From positions 439,026,958 to 439,090,957 of the forward strand of contig CM068372.1 in NCBI GenBank assembly GCA_034769895.1: DNA of 64,000 nucleotides. The letters run 5' to 3'. Positions 50,308 to 63,499 of this stretch are shown piece after piece. The DNA comes from Magicicada septendecula. Its lineage: Eukaryota > Arthropoda > Insecta > Hemiptera > Cicadidae. A program made the translations under genes and the position numbers. The notes below the pieces were generated by a model, which was not told where the DNA came from, made no database searches, and was given only the letters and a program-made list of their open reading frames with translations. Positions within the stretch are counted from its first letter, which is position 1; each line of letters starts with the position of its first letter.

Positions 50308-51429
50308 CGTTGGGTAGTTAGTCATCGTTATTTCTGGCCAGTTGGTGGGCAGCAGCAGTTACTCGCTTGCTGGCTTTTATCTTCGAGGAAACAAAAACAA
50401 AAAACGGTGGGAGAGCCGAGCACAGCACAGAAAGACGTCAAAAGAAACTACGACAAAGAAATCCAAACGAGCCGGAATACGTGATCGGAATTTTGTGCGT
50501 GTGGCGACCGATTCTGTGAACTTATCAATATGTCCGGACACTTAGTAGCTCGCCGTCCAAGAATTTTTATTTGATATTTTTCCTCAGACAACTTCACCTT
50601 CACAGAAGAAGTGGTATTTGTTTATTAGAATCTGATAAAATCTCTTTTTTTTTGCTACTTATCGAATGAAGTTGTAAAATTTAAAGTTTTTGATCAAAAA
50701 TGGCTTTATACTCAGGTACGACTTCTTCAAATTAAGAGACGACTGTTTGTTTAAAAAAAAAAAAACTCTGAGCTACTTTACAATGCTTTCGAGGTTCAGG
50801 TTCCATAGCTTTGCATTTTGCGGACGTCATTGTTATTTATGGCTATAATAAAAACGGCATACTAATGTGATATAATTGCTGTATAATGTGATATACGGCT
50901 ATATAATGTGACATACGGTTATATAATGTGATATATGGCTATATAATGCGATATACGGCTATATAATATACTATATGGCTATATAATGTGATATACGGCT
51001 ATATAATTACACAATGGCTATATACTATAATGTGATTGGGTTTCATATGATGGAGTGCAGAATCAAGGCTTCCTCCTTAAACTGTTTGATATAACCTACA
51101 GGCTAGACATAAAACCTTGTAGATGGTTAAATAGATTGCAAAAGAATGCAATTACCGGCAGATGTTCAAAGAGACGGGCGATAGTGTTCAATATGCAACG
51201 CTACATTCGCTACACAAAGCTATTAGCCCAGGATAGAAACAACAGGGGTCACTGAAGATAATACAACGAAGCAAGAAATAAAAAACAAAGTGGGGCTTTA
51301 GTAATCCAGTCGTTATGAAACTTGGCTACCAACCAACAGACCCCGAGCGCACCATTAAATAAAGGTGAGTTTTCAGGCCCACGTCGACTCATCCTTCTTT
51401 GAAGTGAGCACCTAGATTATCGTCTACGG
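50308..51429. other. No gene recognised; 20-bp tandem repeat inside
   Basis: Holds the minisatellite at 50862-51040. The remainder shows no coding region I can support. Confidence 0.4.
50862..51040. repeat. 20-bp tandem repeat
   Basis: About eight imperfect copies of GTGATATACGGCTATATAAT. Confidence 0.85.
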
Positions 51430-51734
51430 CAGCGTTTCTCAACTTATGGGCCGCGACCCACTACTGGGGCGTTTGGTGGGACGCGAAGTCGGTCCTGAAA
51501 ATTTATTTACTGAATCTTAAAAACCTATTGCATTTAATATTAAGTAGAATTAAGTACATATAATTTGTTTAAGCGTAAAAGACAGCTTAAAGTACTTGAT
51601 GTTAGAAAAAATATGATTATAAACTGAGTACACACCGCTACAAATTAATTCTACCGGCGCCCATGCTTGTGGCTCCCATGAAGTGTAATACCTTTCAAGG
51701 TGGGTCCACGACTGAAAAAAGATGACAACCACTG
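51430..51734. mobile_element. hAT-type MITE, 305 bp
   Basis: Ends CAGCGTTTCTCAAC and, on the opposite strand, CAGTGGTTGTCATC. Both are followed by a GGGCCGCGACCC/GTCGTGGACCC block. Flanks GTCTACGG (51422-51429) and GTCTAAGG (51735-51742) are an 8-bp target duplication with one mismatch. CAGTGGTTCTCAA ends are well known in hAT MITEs. Confidence 0.8.
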
Positions 51735-51874
51735 GTCTAAGGGGTAATACCAGGCGGCTAAGTGTAGTGCGCACCACACTGCCTTCCTTACTTCCTTATA
51801 TGTCATACATCTCACACAAAAAGCTTACCTTGATTCTCGTAAACCATTTTTCATTTGCGGAAAAAACTATATAT

Positions 51875-52014
51875 TCTTCTTCTTCTTCTTCTTCTTCGTC
51901 GTCGTCGTCGTCGTCGTCGTCTTCTCTTCTTCTTCTTCTTCTTCTTCTTCTTCTTCTTCTTCTTCTTCTTCTTCTTCTTCTTCTTCTTCTTCTTCTTCTT
52001 CTTCTTCTTCTTCA
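51875..52014. repeat. (CTT)n with a (GTC)n island
   Basis: About 140 bp, with a GTC block at 51898-51921. On the minus strand it is the GAA tail of the adjoining LINE remnant. Confidence 0.95.
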
Positions 52015-52215
52015 CTACATGGCTTGGGGTATAGCCTGTTCCAACTTCACAGAGTCTCTGACCATTTTTTCCAGGGTCTTCCACGATCTCTCGTCCTCAC
52101 TGGCCTGTATTCAAACCCTTGTTTAGGAATACGGGTGTCTACCATGCGTTCTACATGAGGTTTCCAATTCTGCCTGTATTCCTTTATTCTCTCGGGAACC
52201 GACTGTAACTTCAGG
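52015..52215 (-). pseudogene. RTE-type LINE 3' end with (GAA)n tail
   Basis: Minus strand reads in one frame SVPERIKEYRQNWKPHVERM, then VDTRIPKQGFEYRPVRTRDR and GRPWKKW, ending a few codons later. This is a clear RTE tail ('EYR..W..HVeRM.dtRiPkq...Y.P...RD.GRP.KkW'). It is directly followed by the GAA tract at 52014-51922. A second tail-like run (ATGATGATGACGATAATAAT, minus) lies just upstream near 52215-52245. Confidence 0.8.
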
Positions 52216-52657
52216 CCTTTCCTACTATTATTATTATTATCGTCATCATCATTCAGCTTTTGAGCGGATCCTACCTCCTACTGCCCGGGTATAGAGTATA
52301 ATGGGGAGCACACCTTCTTTAGCTGAGATAGGTGAGTCACGAAAAAAGTGTCTCTGGTTGCGGATATAGGAATGGTAGCTCCAGATAACATCGACGGATC
52401 CATGCTAAGAGGGGAGGACATCTGGCACATTACGCAGAGAGCTTCCTTCGGTTGAAGAAAGAAAACTTAAAACGTCTATAAAGTAGATCGGTGTAGATGT
52501 GGGCACATCGGGCGCAGGAAAATGTGCTAGTCTGAGGTAGTGAGATAAACGGTCACAGGCTAGTGTTTAATCGACGGAGGAGGGGATTTAGCGGGTAGTC
52601 CACTTGAGATGGGAGTTCCACACTTCGTGCGTAAATGTATTTCCCCTCTTCCTTAAA

Positions 52658-52683
52658 AATTATTATTATTATTATTATTATTA
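52658..52683. repeat. (ATT)n microsatellite
   Basis: Eight to nine ATT units followed by TAGGCCTA. Confidence 0.9.
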
Positions 52684-53179
52684 GGCCTATTATTATTACT
52701 ATCAACCTATATCAAAAACGTTGGGTGATTAACCTAATTATTATGGAATTTCTTGACAATTCTTACTAAGAACAACTGTTTACAGAAGTCAAAAGGTACG
52801 AAAACCTGGTTTCTTGAAACAAACTTAAAAGTACTAACGTCGACAATTTCTCAATTTTTTTATATCTCTTAAAATTATTTTTATTTCGGTTCTTTTCTTA
52901 GCTTTATACGACAAAACCGAAGAATGGTAATATCATTACTTATATCAAATAGGCTGTGATTGGACTAAAGACTAAAGACTAAAGAGGATTTACAATAGAA
53001 AGGAAGGGGCCGAGTACAAAATCCAGTAAATTTTTGAAAAGGAAGAAAACGTAAGACGTAATGCGATGCGCGAGGGTGGTAACCTAAAGATGACTGAAAG
53101 CAGAAGGAAAAGGTTTTATAGACTGGACAGAGTGAACTTAAAAGTATTCTGAAAATAATGACAGCGATGAAGGAATAAT

Positions 53180-53445
53180 GAAGAAGTAGGAATTGATTGT
53201 ACAAATAGAGATTTACGGAGAGATATCGGACAAGTGGAAATTGGTTTGAGTCATTAGAAAGAGAAAACTAAATTGGATTGGTTGCATCTTGAGCAAAAAC
53301 TGTTAAAAAACATGTCAACAGGAGAAAAGACTTTGTGTAAGAGAGGACGACGAATAAAAGGATTCAATAGGCTGACAGATTTGATGTGGCGAAATTCCAG
53401 ACGCAGTGCATGGAGGGAGCTGAACCCTGTCTTCCATTAGAATCG
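53180..53445 (+). pseudogene. LINE C-terminal fragment
   Basis: Plus strand gives EEVGIDCTNRDLRRDIGQVE, a basic stretch GRRIKGFNRLTDLMWR, then WRELNPVF. The order resembles the end of a non-LTR retrotransposon ORF ('grrRik.lddlm....w..lk..a..r..W'). Stops are frequent. Confidence 0.45.
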
Positions 53446-55148
53446 CCATGGATGATTATTACGATTAATAATTACATAGCATTATAAATTTGGACATTTT
53501 TACTATCAGACAAAAATTTATTTAACAGTCCTTTTATGAATAAAAATTAAAAGCGTCATTGCTAGAGAAAATCTACTAATAAGCGTCTGAAAGTATATTT
53601 AGTCGTATTTGTTTTTCACTGAACAAGGATTAAAACCGACCCCTGCCGAGAAGCCAGTAGCCAGGAGCTTTATATTAGCGGTCAAGCACCTTACCCGTTT
53701 TTCTATTATCCCCAACACGTAGCACAAAATAATTGTACACGTTTTGAAGCAGTGGAACCGTATTTTCGGAATCAAGATTAAAATCAGCAATTTGAGAAGA
53801 GCCCCAGTGAAGCGTGCTGCCATACAACAGACTGCTTCCCTCACTTTTGTACGAAATCTTTTCTTTATTTTTAATTTCTCAGCCGCGTCTGAGTACTCTC
53901 TCGACTCTGTCTGCTGCGGCAGAGCGTCTCTTATCAAGCGGGGTTTTCTTTTGTACGTACATGCTCTTCGTCTCCTCTTCATCGCAACGTTAAGTAGTAA
54001 TTAACAAGTACAAAAATATATACACTATTTCCAACAGAATATTTTGTGTATAAGAGAGAAATGGTTGTGTTATACGGGAAACTGTGACGTCAATCAATCG
54101 AACTTAAAATTCTGTTGACTTCGTACTTTTAATCTGGATTCCATACTATAGCGAGACACCAACTTTAGTCAGCCTTGCATAGGGTGGGAACATCTCCAAC
54201 CCCGATGAGGAGAATAAAGATTGTATATATACTATTGGTTCCACAGTCGGATGAGACAATGGGTGAGACAGGGAATACACTGTGCTTATAGGTTCAACGT
54301 TCACTACTATTACGCGACTTGGAAACCTTGACCAATAAAAATAAACTACTAGACAAGTCTAAAAAATGAACACAGTAGTAACAGTATTTTAATTCTTCAC
54401 ATTTTTGAACATTTTAAACAAATTTAGCCCAAAAATTAAGTTGGTAAAAATAAAAAAACGTAATAAAACCATCGCACATTCGATTTAGCGCGTATTAAAA
54501 TATAATCTGACCTTACGCAAGATGTTCTTACTTCATAACAATAATTATTTTGTGCATGCAGTCCAGTGCACGTACATGATGTACATGCCATTTAAATTTA
54601 ATAATATCCTTGTTATATAAAAATAAAAAATTAAACTTCATATCAAATTTTAATTTTTTTCAGTCGTGAGGCATAAAAAAAATAGCCTGCGGGAAACTTT
54701 TTACCTACTGAAGATAGACTAATACATTAAGCGAGTGAACTGTAAAAAAAGATTCAAGTTTAATTTTGATTTAATTCCCAATGTTCTGTCTTTATTGGCT
54801 TTCAAATTATTGAGCGATTCGTACATACTTCAGCGGTCACGCTGCGTACTGCCGCACGTCCGTTCCCGTGTTAATCATGACGTGTTTCAATTAACTCATT
54901 GTAGGCCCTACTGTTACAGAAATCGTTAGAAATACATTTGTTGTAATTTAAGACTTAAAATAGTAAATCTCTCCGCAGTAAATGTTCTCAGTAAAAGAAG
55001 AACAGCTAGTTTTGGAGGAGAAACAGCTGTTGCATTCGCGACATGTGATGAACGATAGGCGCGAAACAAGGAGACAATTTCAGACAATAATATTTATGGT
55101 ACTCGTAGTCCAGATCCTTGAGCGTGTCCAAAACCGTGATCCAACGTC
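53446..55148. other. No gene recognised
   Basis: AT-rich. No motif in the short frames (for example 53599-53982, minus) could be tied to a family, and I found no tRNA or other RNA gene. Confidence 0.4.
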
Positions 55149-55273
55149 GGCATTTCTCGAAACGCCACACGTTTCGGCCGCACCACTGAAGCGAGCTTCG
55201 CTACCTTGTTCCCGCTTCACTGAAGATGGGCGCCGTTGGTGCGTCCGAAACGTGTGGCGTTTCGAGAAATGCG
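55149..55273. repeat. Foldback with hammerhead-like core
   Basis: Arms GCATTTCTCGAAACGCCACACG (55150 onward) and its complement (to 55272), with a nested GAAGCG...CGCTTC stem. Plus strand: CTGAAGA (55220-55226), GGGC/GTCC stem (55228-55231 and 55243-55246), GAAAC (55247-55251). The next triplet GTG would not be cleavable. Confidence 0.65.
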
Positions 55274-55628
55274 AATATTGGACCACGACATAATATCCCC
55301 CGTTGAAATGTCTCACGACTATGACAACTCCGGCCGGGGAGAGTTTGCGTTCTTCCGACTCGAGAAGAATAATGTTTGTCGTTCCTCTGCTTCCAGCGTT
55401 GGGGCTTTTTGTAGTTCCTTTGCCTCTTCTGCTTCCCATCTGCGTTCTACTTTTTTTTTTTGTTCCTGTGTTTACAGTAGCAGCGCTTGGAAATGTTCCC
55501 ACATCTGACTGGTAACCATGTTTGCAGATTAATTACCATGGTTTTAATTGATTAATTTGCACGGTTACCATGTACGAAGGATACTCCTCTTGTCCACTGT
55601 AAGGATACTATCCAGTTTGTAACACCAC

Positions 55629-56134
55629 TGTTACGACGGTCTCACGGATCGTCGTGTTGTTGAGTGGAAACAGAATAACCGACACCAATGCAGTCATTAA
55701 TTGCCAGCTTTAATTAGACACAAACAACAGTTTAAAATCAACAAAGGCATTCTTATACACAATAATTCAAATTAAATGTGTCCAACACAGAACAATAAAT
55801 GTCGCGTTAACAGTTCCATAACAATTCTTAATTTTCCACTAAATAACTTCGAACCGCACTCTAATATCGCCAGGTCTGATTGATCTTTGCCGGCCGCTTG
55901 ACGAACATGTTCACAAAAAGCTGAGATTTCAGAATAATCTTCCATTTTACGGGCGGCGCGCCGAGAATAATTTGCGTATTTACAGGCGTTGGAACTAGCT
56001 CAAAGTCCGACCTTGAACACAATAAGCCGATCGAATAATGTAGAATAAACCGTTTAACGTCTCGATTCACCTCAAGTGTTGCGTAATTATCGCGTGTGAC
56101 ATTTCACGTACTTGTCTTTTGTCTCAACGTAACA
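55629..56134. mobile_element. Solo LTR (copy 3)
   Basis: 506 bp, TGTTACGACGGTCTC...CAACGTAACA, same family as 5743 and 45092. Flanks CCAC and ATAT do not match, so either the target duplication has decayed or the copy was made by recombination between elements. Confidence 0.65.
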
Positions 56135-56591
56135 ATATAATATATAGCGTGTATTACAGGATGGTCCGTAAGTACACACTCTACTGGGATCAACGTCATC
56201 CTACTGCCTTCTCCCCTCATTATGAGTGAACTGAAAACGACGAAACTATTCCATCGCCATATTGAAGAATTTGCATACACCTATTAGTGGCATTACGATG
56301 ACACGACAAACGTGAAGAGTGTGATTCACTGAACTCATAGCAGTGAAACGACTGCGTGGTAAGCAATGGTACACATTACTAAAAAGAAGAAAACTTTTCA
56401 GATTATTTTTCTTAAACCTAATTGATAATGATTGATTTAATTTCCTAAGTAAGATTTTGAAGGAAAGGTGTTGCGCAAAAAGCCAAGTAGACGACTAAGA
56501 GCAGCGATCTTCAAAGACATGAGAAAGGAGATGAACTTCCTATCGTACTACGATTTAAGGACGGCAATAATGGGGAATGAGACAAGGCATG
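56135..56591. other. Left flank of the satellite
   Basis: Begins near a CAGGATGGTCCGTAAGTAC motif that looks like a transposon end. The part before 56591 resembles a LINE 3' region in base use, but no protein motif is convincing. Confidence 0.3.
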
Positions 56592-59500
56592 GCATTTATA
56601 TGATGACGACGACTTGATAATGCTCTGTTGTATTTATAAAGACTACATTTGTGTTATATTTAGTTACCAATTCTGCACTGTGTTTTATATGATGATGACG
56701 ACTTGATAATGCTCTGTTGTATTTATAAAGACTACATTTGTGTTATATTTAGTTACCAATTCTGCACTGTGTTTTATATGATGATGACGACTTGATAATG
56801 CTCTGTTGTATTTATAAAGACTACATTTGTGTTATATTTAGTTACCAATTCTGCACTGTGTTTTATATGATGATGACGACTTGATAATGCTCTGTTGTAT
56901 TTATAAAGACTACATTTGTGTTATATTTAGTTACCAATTCTGCACTGTGTTTTATATGATGATGACGACTTGATAATGCTCTGTTGTATTTATAAAGACT
57001 ACATTTGTGTTATATTTAGTTACCAATTCTGCACTGTGTTTTATATGATGATGACGACTTGATAATGCTCTGTTGTATTTATAAAGACTACATTTGTGTT
57101 ATATTTAGTTACCAATTCTGCACTGTGTTTTATATGATGATGACGACTTGATAATGCTCTGTTGTATTTATAAAGACTACATTTGTGTTATATTTAGTTA
57201 CCAATTCTCCACTGTGTTTTATATGATGATGACGACTTGATAATGCTCTGTTGTATTTATAAAGACTACATTTGTGTTATATTTAGTTACCAATTCTGCA
57301 CTGTGTTTTATATGATGATGACGACTTGATAATGCTCTGTTGTATTTATAAAGACTACATTTGTGTTATATTTAGTTACCAATTCTGCACTGTGTTTTAT
57401 ATGATGAAGACGACTTGATAATGCTCTGTTGTATTTATAAAGACTACATTTGTGTTATATTTAGTTACCAATTCTGCACTGTGTTTTATATGATGATGAC
57501 GACTTGATAATGCTCTGTTGTATTTATAAAGACTACATTTGTGTTATATTTAGTTACCAATTCTGCACTGTGTTTTATATGATGATGACGACTTGATAAT
57601 GCTCTGTTGTATTTATAAAGACTACATTTGTGTTATATTTAGTTACCAATTCTGCGCTGTGTTTTATATGATGATGACGACTTGATAATGCTCTGTTGTA
57701 TTTATAAAGACTACATTTGTGTTATATTTAGTTACCAATTCTGCATTGTGTTTTATATGATGATGACGACTTGATAATGCTCTGTTGTATTTATAAAGAC
57801 TACATTTGTGTTATATTTAGTTACCAATTCTGCACTGTGTTTTATATGATGATGACGACTTGATAATGCTCTGTTGTATTTATAAAGACTACATTTGTGT
57901 TATATTTAGTTACCAATTCTGCACTGTGTTTTATATGATGATGACGACTTGATAATGCTCTGTTGTATTTATAAAGACTACATTTGTGTTATATTTAGTT
58001 ACCAATTCTGCACTGTGTTTTATATGATGATGACGACTTGATAATGCTCTGTTGTATTTATAAAGACTACATTTGTGTTATATTTAGTTACCAATTCTGC
58101 ACTGTGTTTTATATGATGATGACGACTTGATAATGCTCTGTTGTATTTATAAAGACTACATTTGTGTTATATTTAGTTACCAATTCTGCACTGTGTTTTA
58201 TATGATGATGACGACTTGATAATGCTCTGTTGTATTTATAAAGACTACATTTGTGTTATATTTAGTTACCAATTCTGCACTGTGTTTTATATGATGATGA
58301 CGACTTGATAATGCTCTGTTGTATTTATAAAGACTACATTTGTGTTATATTTAGTTACCAATTCTGCACTGTGTTTTATATGATGATGACGACTTGATAA
58401 TGCTCTGTTGTATTTATAAAGACTACATTTGTGTTATATTTAGTTACCAATTCTGCACTGTGTTTTATATGATGATGACGACTTGATAATGCTCTGTTGT
58501 ATTTATAAAGACTACATTTGTGTTATATTTAGTTACCAATTCTGCACTGTGTTTTATATGATGATGACGACTTGATAATGCTCTGTTGTATTTATAAAGA
58601 CTACATTTGTGTTATATTTAGTTACCAATTCTGCACTGTGTTTTATATGATGAAGACGACTTGATAATGCTCTGTTGTATTTATAAAGACTACATTTGTG
58701 TTATATTTAGTTACCAATTCTGCACTGTGTTTTATATGATGATGACGACTTGATAATGCTCTGTTGTATTTATAAAGACTACATTTGTGTTATATTTAGT
58801 TACCAATTCTGCACTGTGTTTTATATGATGATGACGACTTGATAATGCTCTGTTGTATTTATAAAGACTACATTTGTGTTATATTTAGTTACCAATTCTG
58901 CACTGTGTTTTATATGATGATGACGACTTGATAATGCTCTGTTGTATTTATAAAGACTACATTTGTGTTATATTTAGTTACCAATTCTGCGCTGTGTTTT
59001 ATATGATGATGACGACTTGATAATGCTCTGTTGTATTTATAAAGACTACATTTGTGTTATATTTAGTTACCAATTCTGCATTGTGTTTTATATGATGATG
59101 ACGACTTGATAATGCTCTGTTGTATTTATAAAGACTACATTTGTGTTATATTTAGTTACCAATTCTGCACTGTGTTTTATATGATGATGACGACTTGATA
59201 ATGCTCTGTTGTATTTATAAAGACTACATTTGTGTTATATTTAGTTACCAATTCTGCGCTGTGTTTTATATGATGATGACGACTTGATAATGCTCTGTTG
59301 TATTTATAAAGACTACATTTGTGTTATATTTAGTTACCAATTCTGCATTGTGTTTTATATGATGATGACGACTTGATAATGCTCTGTTGTATTTATAAAG
59401 ACTACATTTGTGTTATATTTAGTTACCAATTCTGCACTGTGTTTTATATGATGATGACGACTTGATAATGCTCTGTTGTATTTATAAAGACTACATTTGT

Positions 59501-60596
59501 GTTATATTTAGTTACCAATTCTGCACTGTGTTTTATATGATGATGACGACTTGATAATGCTCTGTTGTATTTATAAAGACTACATTTGTGTTATATTTAG
59601 TTACCAATTCTGCACTGTGTTTTATATGATGATGACGACTTGATAATGCTCTGTTGTATTTATAAAGACTACATTTGTGTTATATTTAGTTACCAATTCT
59701 GCACTGTGTTTTATATGATGATGACGACTTGATAATGCTCTGTTGTATTTATAAAGACTACATTTGTGTTATATTTAGTTACCAATTCTGCACTGTGTTT
59801 TATATGATGATGACGACTTGATAATGCTCTGTTGTATTTATAAAGACTACATTTGTGTTATATTTAGTTACCAATTCTGCACTGTGTTTTATATGATGAT
59901 GACGACTTGATAATGCTCTGTTGTATTTATAAAGACTACATTTGTGTTATATTTAGTTACCAATTGTGCACTGTGTTTTATATGATGAAGACGACTTGAT
60001 AATGCTCTGTTGTATTTATAAAGACTACATTTGTGTTATATTTAGTTACCAATTCTGCACTGTGTTTTATATGATGATGACGACTTGATAATGCTCTGTT
60101 GTATTTATAAAGACTACATTTGTGTTATATTTAGTTACCAATTCTGCACTGTGTTTTATATGATGATGACGACTTGATAATGCTCTGTTGTATTTATAAA
60201 GACTACATTTGTGTTATATTTAGTTACCAATTCTGCACTGTGTTTTATATGATGATGACGACTTGATAATGCTCTGTTGTATTTATAAAGACTACATTTG
60301 TGTTATATTTAGTTACCAATTCTGCACTGTGTATTATATGATGATGACGACTTGATAATGCTCTGTTGTATTTATAAAGACTACATTTGTGTTATATTTA
60401 GTTACCAATTCTGCACTGTGTTTTATATGATGATGACGACTTGATAATGCTCTGTTGTATTTATAAAGACTACATTTGTGTTATATTTAGTTACCAATTC
60501 TGCACTGTGTTTTATATGATGATGACGACTTGATAATGCTCTGTTGTATTTATAAAGACTACATTTGTGTTATATTTAGTTACCAATTCTGCACTG
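56592..60596. repeat. 89-bp satellite, exactly 45 units
   Basis: Units begin TGTTTTATATGATGATGACG and end CCAATTCTGCAC. The span is 4,005 bp, that is 45 times 89 with no net indel, and copies are nearly identical. Rare variants: GAAGACG in units 10, 24 and 39; CTGCGCTG in 12, 27 and 30; CTGCATTG in 13, 28 and 31; CTCCACTG in 7; GTGCAC in 38; GTATTATATG in 43. Stops occur in every frame. The first unit starts with diverged bases, and the last is followed by the tail of a minus-strand LINE. Confidence 0.98.
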
Positions 60597-60602
60597 TGTT
60601 TT

Positions 60603-60915
60603 ACATTTTTCATCATCATCACCACCACCACTCCAACGACTAAGCCTTAGACCTGTTCCAGACCCATCTTCTCCTCGATCTATAGACATCTCTCTTCCCA
60701 GTAGGGTGATAACCCAAGGCAGCCACAGGTAGACGGATAGCAGGCATGCGATTCAAGTCTTCTCACCATCTCCTTCTGTGGTCTTCAATCTTCTGGTGCA
60801 ATGATACAGTGTTTAAATAGCGTTTAATATCCTCGTTGCTTCTCCGATCCAAGAGAGAACAACCTTGCGTCCCACTTAGAAATTTCATTTCGGCTGTCTG
60901 AATCCTCTGCACAAA
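60603..60915 (-). pseudogene. RTE-type LINE 3' end with (GTG)(ATG) tail
   Basis: Minus strand gives IQTAEMKFLSGTQGC, RSNEDIKRYLNTV, IAC or IR with P near the 'RMP..RLP' block, LGYHPTGKRDV and RRRWV. These match the RTE tail in order, with stops and shifts between them. The 3' end passes into GTGGTGGTGATGATGATG and then meets the last unit of the 89-bp satellite. Confidence 0.65.
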
Positions 60916-60939
60916 GGGGGTGTGACGCGAACATGTGCT

Positions 60940-61365
60940 TTCATTGAAGAGAAATGCACCAGGCTCTCCACCCCAACTCCACTCTCACTTACACTTTAGT
61001 GGCCACTCTTACTCCGAGCAATCCACTCCAAGGTTGTGGTAGCCAATACCTCCGGCGGAGTGGATCGGTAACCAAACGAGAGATTTGAGTTCTGTCAGGG
61101 CAGCCTGGGGGTATCCTGGGTCCTGGGCTGGCAGTGTGGTGCACATCGGCAGCAGGGTGTGCATCTAGTGTGGAGGCGGAGGAGCTTACAGTAGGTCAAC
61201 GGCTGCACACATGGGCTAAGTTAGTTAGTCTACTGCGATCGGGCAGAGGGAGCTCGTCAGCTGATGTGAACGCAACTCTCTAGGGGAAGAGCAGCCTGAA
61301 AACAAAGTTCCTGGTCCTCCAGGTTGGGGGTTTTACAGCAGGCCAGTAACCTGCTTAAGTAAAAA
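60940..61365 (+). other. Possible LINE 5' region
   Basis: GC-richer than its surroundings. It ends with GTTCCTGGTCCTCCAGGTTG and GGGGGTTTTACAGCAGGCCA, a phrase I associate with 5' regions of insect RTE elements. No endonuclease frame follows. Weak assignment. Confidence 0.3.
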
Positions 61366-61591
61366 TATATGTGTTTACAGAACTCATACGAGCCTCGGAA
61401 ATCGGATGGGTTTTACATTTGTACTTTTCAATTTTAAAAATCGTCAATATTATAATAATGGGAAAACTTAATTTTTTTAAACAAGCGAGTAAAATTAAAT
61501 TTAAATATATAGTAACAGTACTGCGGAAGGTGTCCGGATTTCCGCCTGTCCCTAGAAATTAGTTTCCCAATAATCACGATAATCGAAGTTG

Positions 61592-62389
<798 letters not shown>

Positions 62390-62391
62390 AG

Positions 62392-62422
<31 letters not shown>

Positions 62423-62525
62423 TTCTTCTTCTTCTTCTTCTTCTTCTTCTTCTTCTTCTTCTTCTTCTTCTTCTTCTTCTTCTTCTTCTTCTTCTTCTTC
62501 TTCTTCTTCTTCTACTACTACTACT
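62390..62525. repeat. (CAT)n(CTT)n(CTA)n compound repeat
   Basis: CAT to about 62420, CTT to about 62512, then CTA. On the minus strand this is the tail of the adjoining LINE remnant. Confidence 0.95.
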
Positions 62526-62539
62526 CCACCTTCTTCTTC

Positions 62540-62830
62540 TTTCCTCATTATCCTTCTTTTCTTCCCCTTTGTTTTCGGATTAGCTAATAGGCACCAGTGC
62601 CAATGACGGTACACGTCTCGCTTTGGATCAACCCAAATTCCTTCATAACACCTTACATTTATAATTCTGAGAGGTAACCGATTCCTGTCCATTTTGTCAA
62701 AGCGTCCTTTCCACTTTCATTTGTTTTCCTTAATTCTCGCGTTTATGGTAAATATATCTAGATCACTTCGTTCCTGTATCTGTCAAGTCGTGTAGATTCT
62801 TTTTTTCTTTTCTCAGGAATTTTATTACTC
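62540..62830 (-). pseudogene. RTE-type LINE 3' end with microsatellite tail
   Basis: Minus strand gives TRLDRYRNEVI, a stop, then a degraded stretch, MDRNRLPLRI and VDPKRDVYRHWHW, where 'RM...RLP..' and 'p.GkRdvGRp..rW' are usual. Followed by the GTA/GAA/ATG tail. Confidence 0.5.
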
Positions 62831-62889
62831 GTGTTGATATTTGTTATACTTTTTTTGACTGTTATGAGTAAGTACAATAAATGTTGAAG

Positions 62890-63075
62890 AAGAAGAAGGT
62901 GGAAGAAGAAGGAGTGGTCGGCCCAGAAAACTATGGTTGGATGATATTGGGGCAACCTGCGCAAGCTCAGTGTAAGAAGATGGAGACTGAGAGCAGAGGA
63001 TCGAGATGTCTGGAGACGGATTGTCCAGGAGGCCAATGCTCTCCAAGAGCTGTAGCGCCAATTGAGGATTGAGTG
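62890..63075 (+). pseudogene. LINE ORF2 C-terminus
   Basis: Plus strand ends WRLRAEDRDVWRRIVQEANA and LQEL then stop, a typical end of RTE-like ORF2 ('a.dR..Wr.iv..a'). It is followed after about 18 bp by a GA microsatellite and then ATGAATAAATG. Only the last 50 or so codons remain. Confidence 0.65.

Positions 63076-63077
<2 letters not shown>

Positions 63078-63116
<39 letters not shown>
63078..63116. repeat. (GA)n microsatellite
   Basis: About 19 GA units just 3' of a LINE remnant. Confidence 0.95.
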
Positions 63117-63118
<2 letters not shown>

Positions 63119-63369
63119 TGAATAAATGTTATTTGTTATGAGTTTTATTGTAGTCCTACTTATTAGTCGCGTGTCTTTTCTTGTTTTGTTCTCAGTACAT
63201 GTGTATGTATCATGCTACACATAGTTTTACAAAACTAGTACATTAACCTTCAGTTGAATATCGTTATCGACGTCATAAGATGCAGAAGACTTCTTCTGAC
63301 TTCTCAAACTATCTTCTTATTCATTGTTGTTTTAGTTCTTCCGTGATTTATTTGTAACCGACAATAACG

Positions 63370-63480
63370 TTAAGTATTGTGATGTATTTGGTCTGTGAAT
63401 TTTCCATCTGAGGTGACTACTATTCCCAGATATTCGAATTTCTTGATTTGATTAAACTGCCTTCCTTCCCAGTTGATAAT
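63370..63480 (-). pseudogene. LINE RT scrap
   Basis: Minus strand gives INWEGRQFNQIKKFEYLGIV and VTSDGKFTDQI, matching the LINE 'f.YLGs.i..dG....eI' block. Confidence 0.6.
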
Positions 63481-63499
63481 CAGAGTCTATTTTTTTAGA

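Noticed and set aside
51722..52126. 134-codon Ser/Leu-rich frame
   Set aside because: Arises from the CTT repeat; the real signal is a minus-strand LINE tail next to it.
53620..53720. tRNA-like stretch
   Set aside because: No cloverleaf with A and B boxes could be drawn; no tRNA is supported anywhere in the window.
55080..55502. 140-codon minus frame
   Set aside because: It covers the foldback, and its composition follows the inverted repeat; no family motif.
56592..60596. CRISPR-like array
   Set aside because: Units are contiguous with no unique spacers, and the sequence is animal; it is a satellite.
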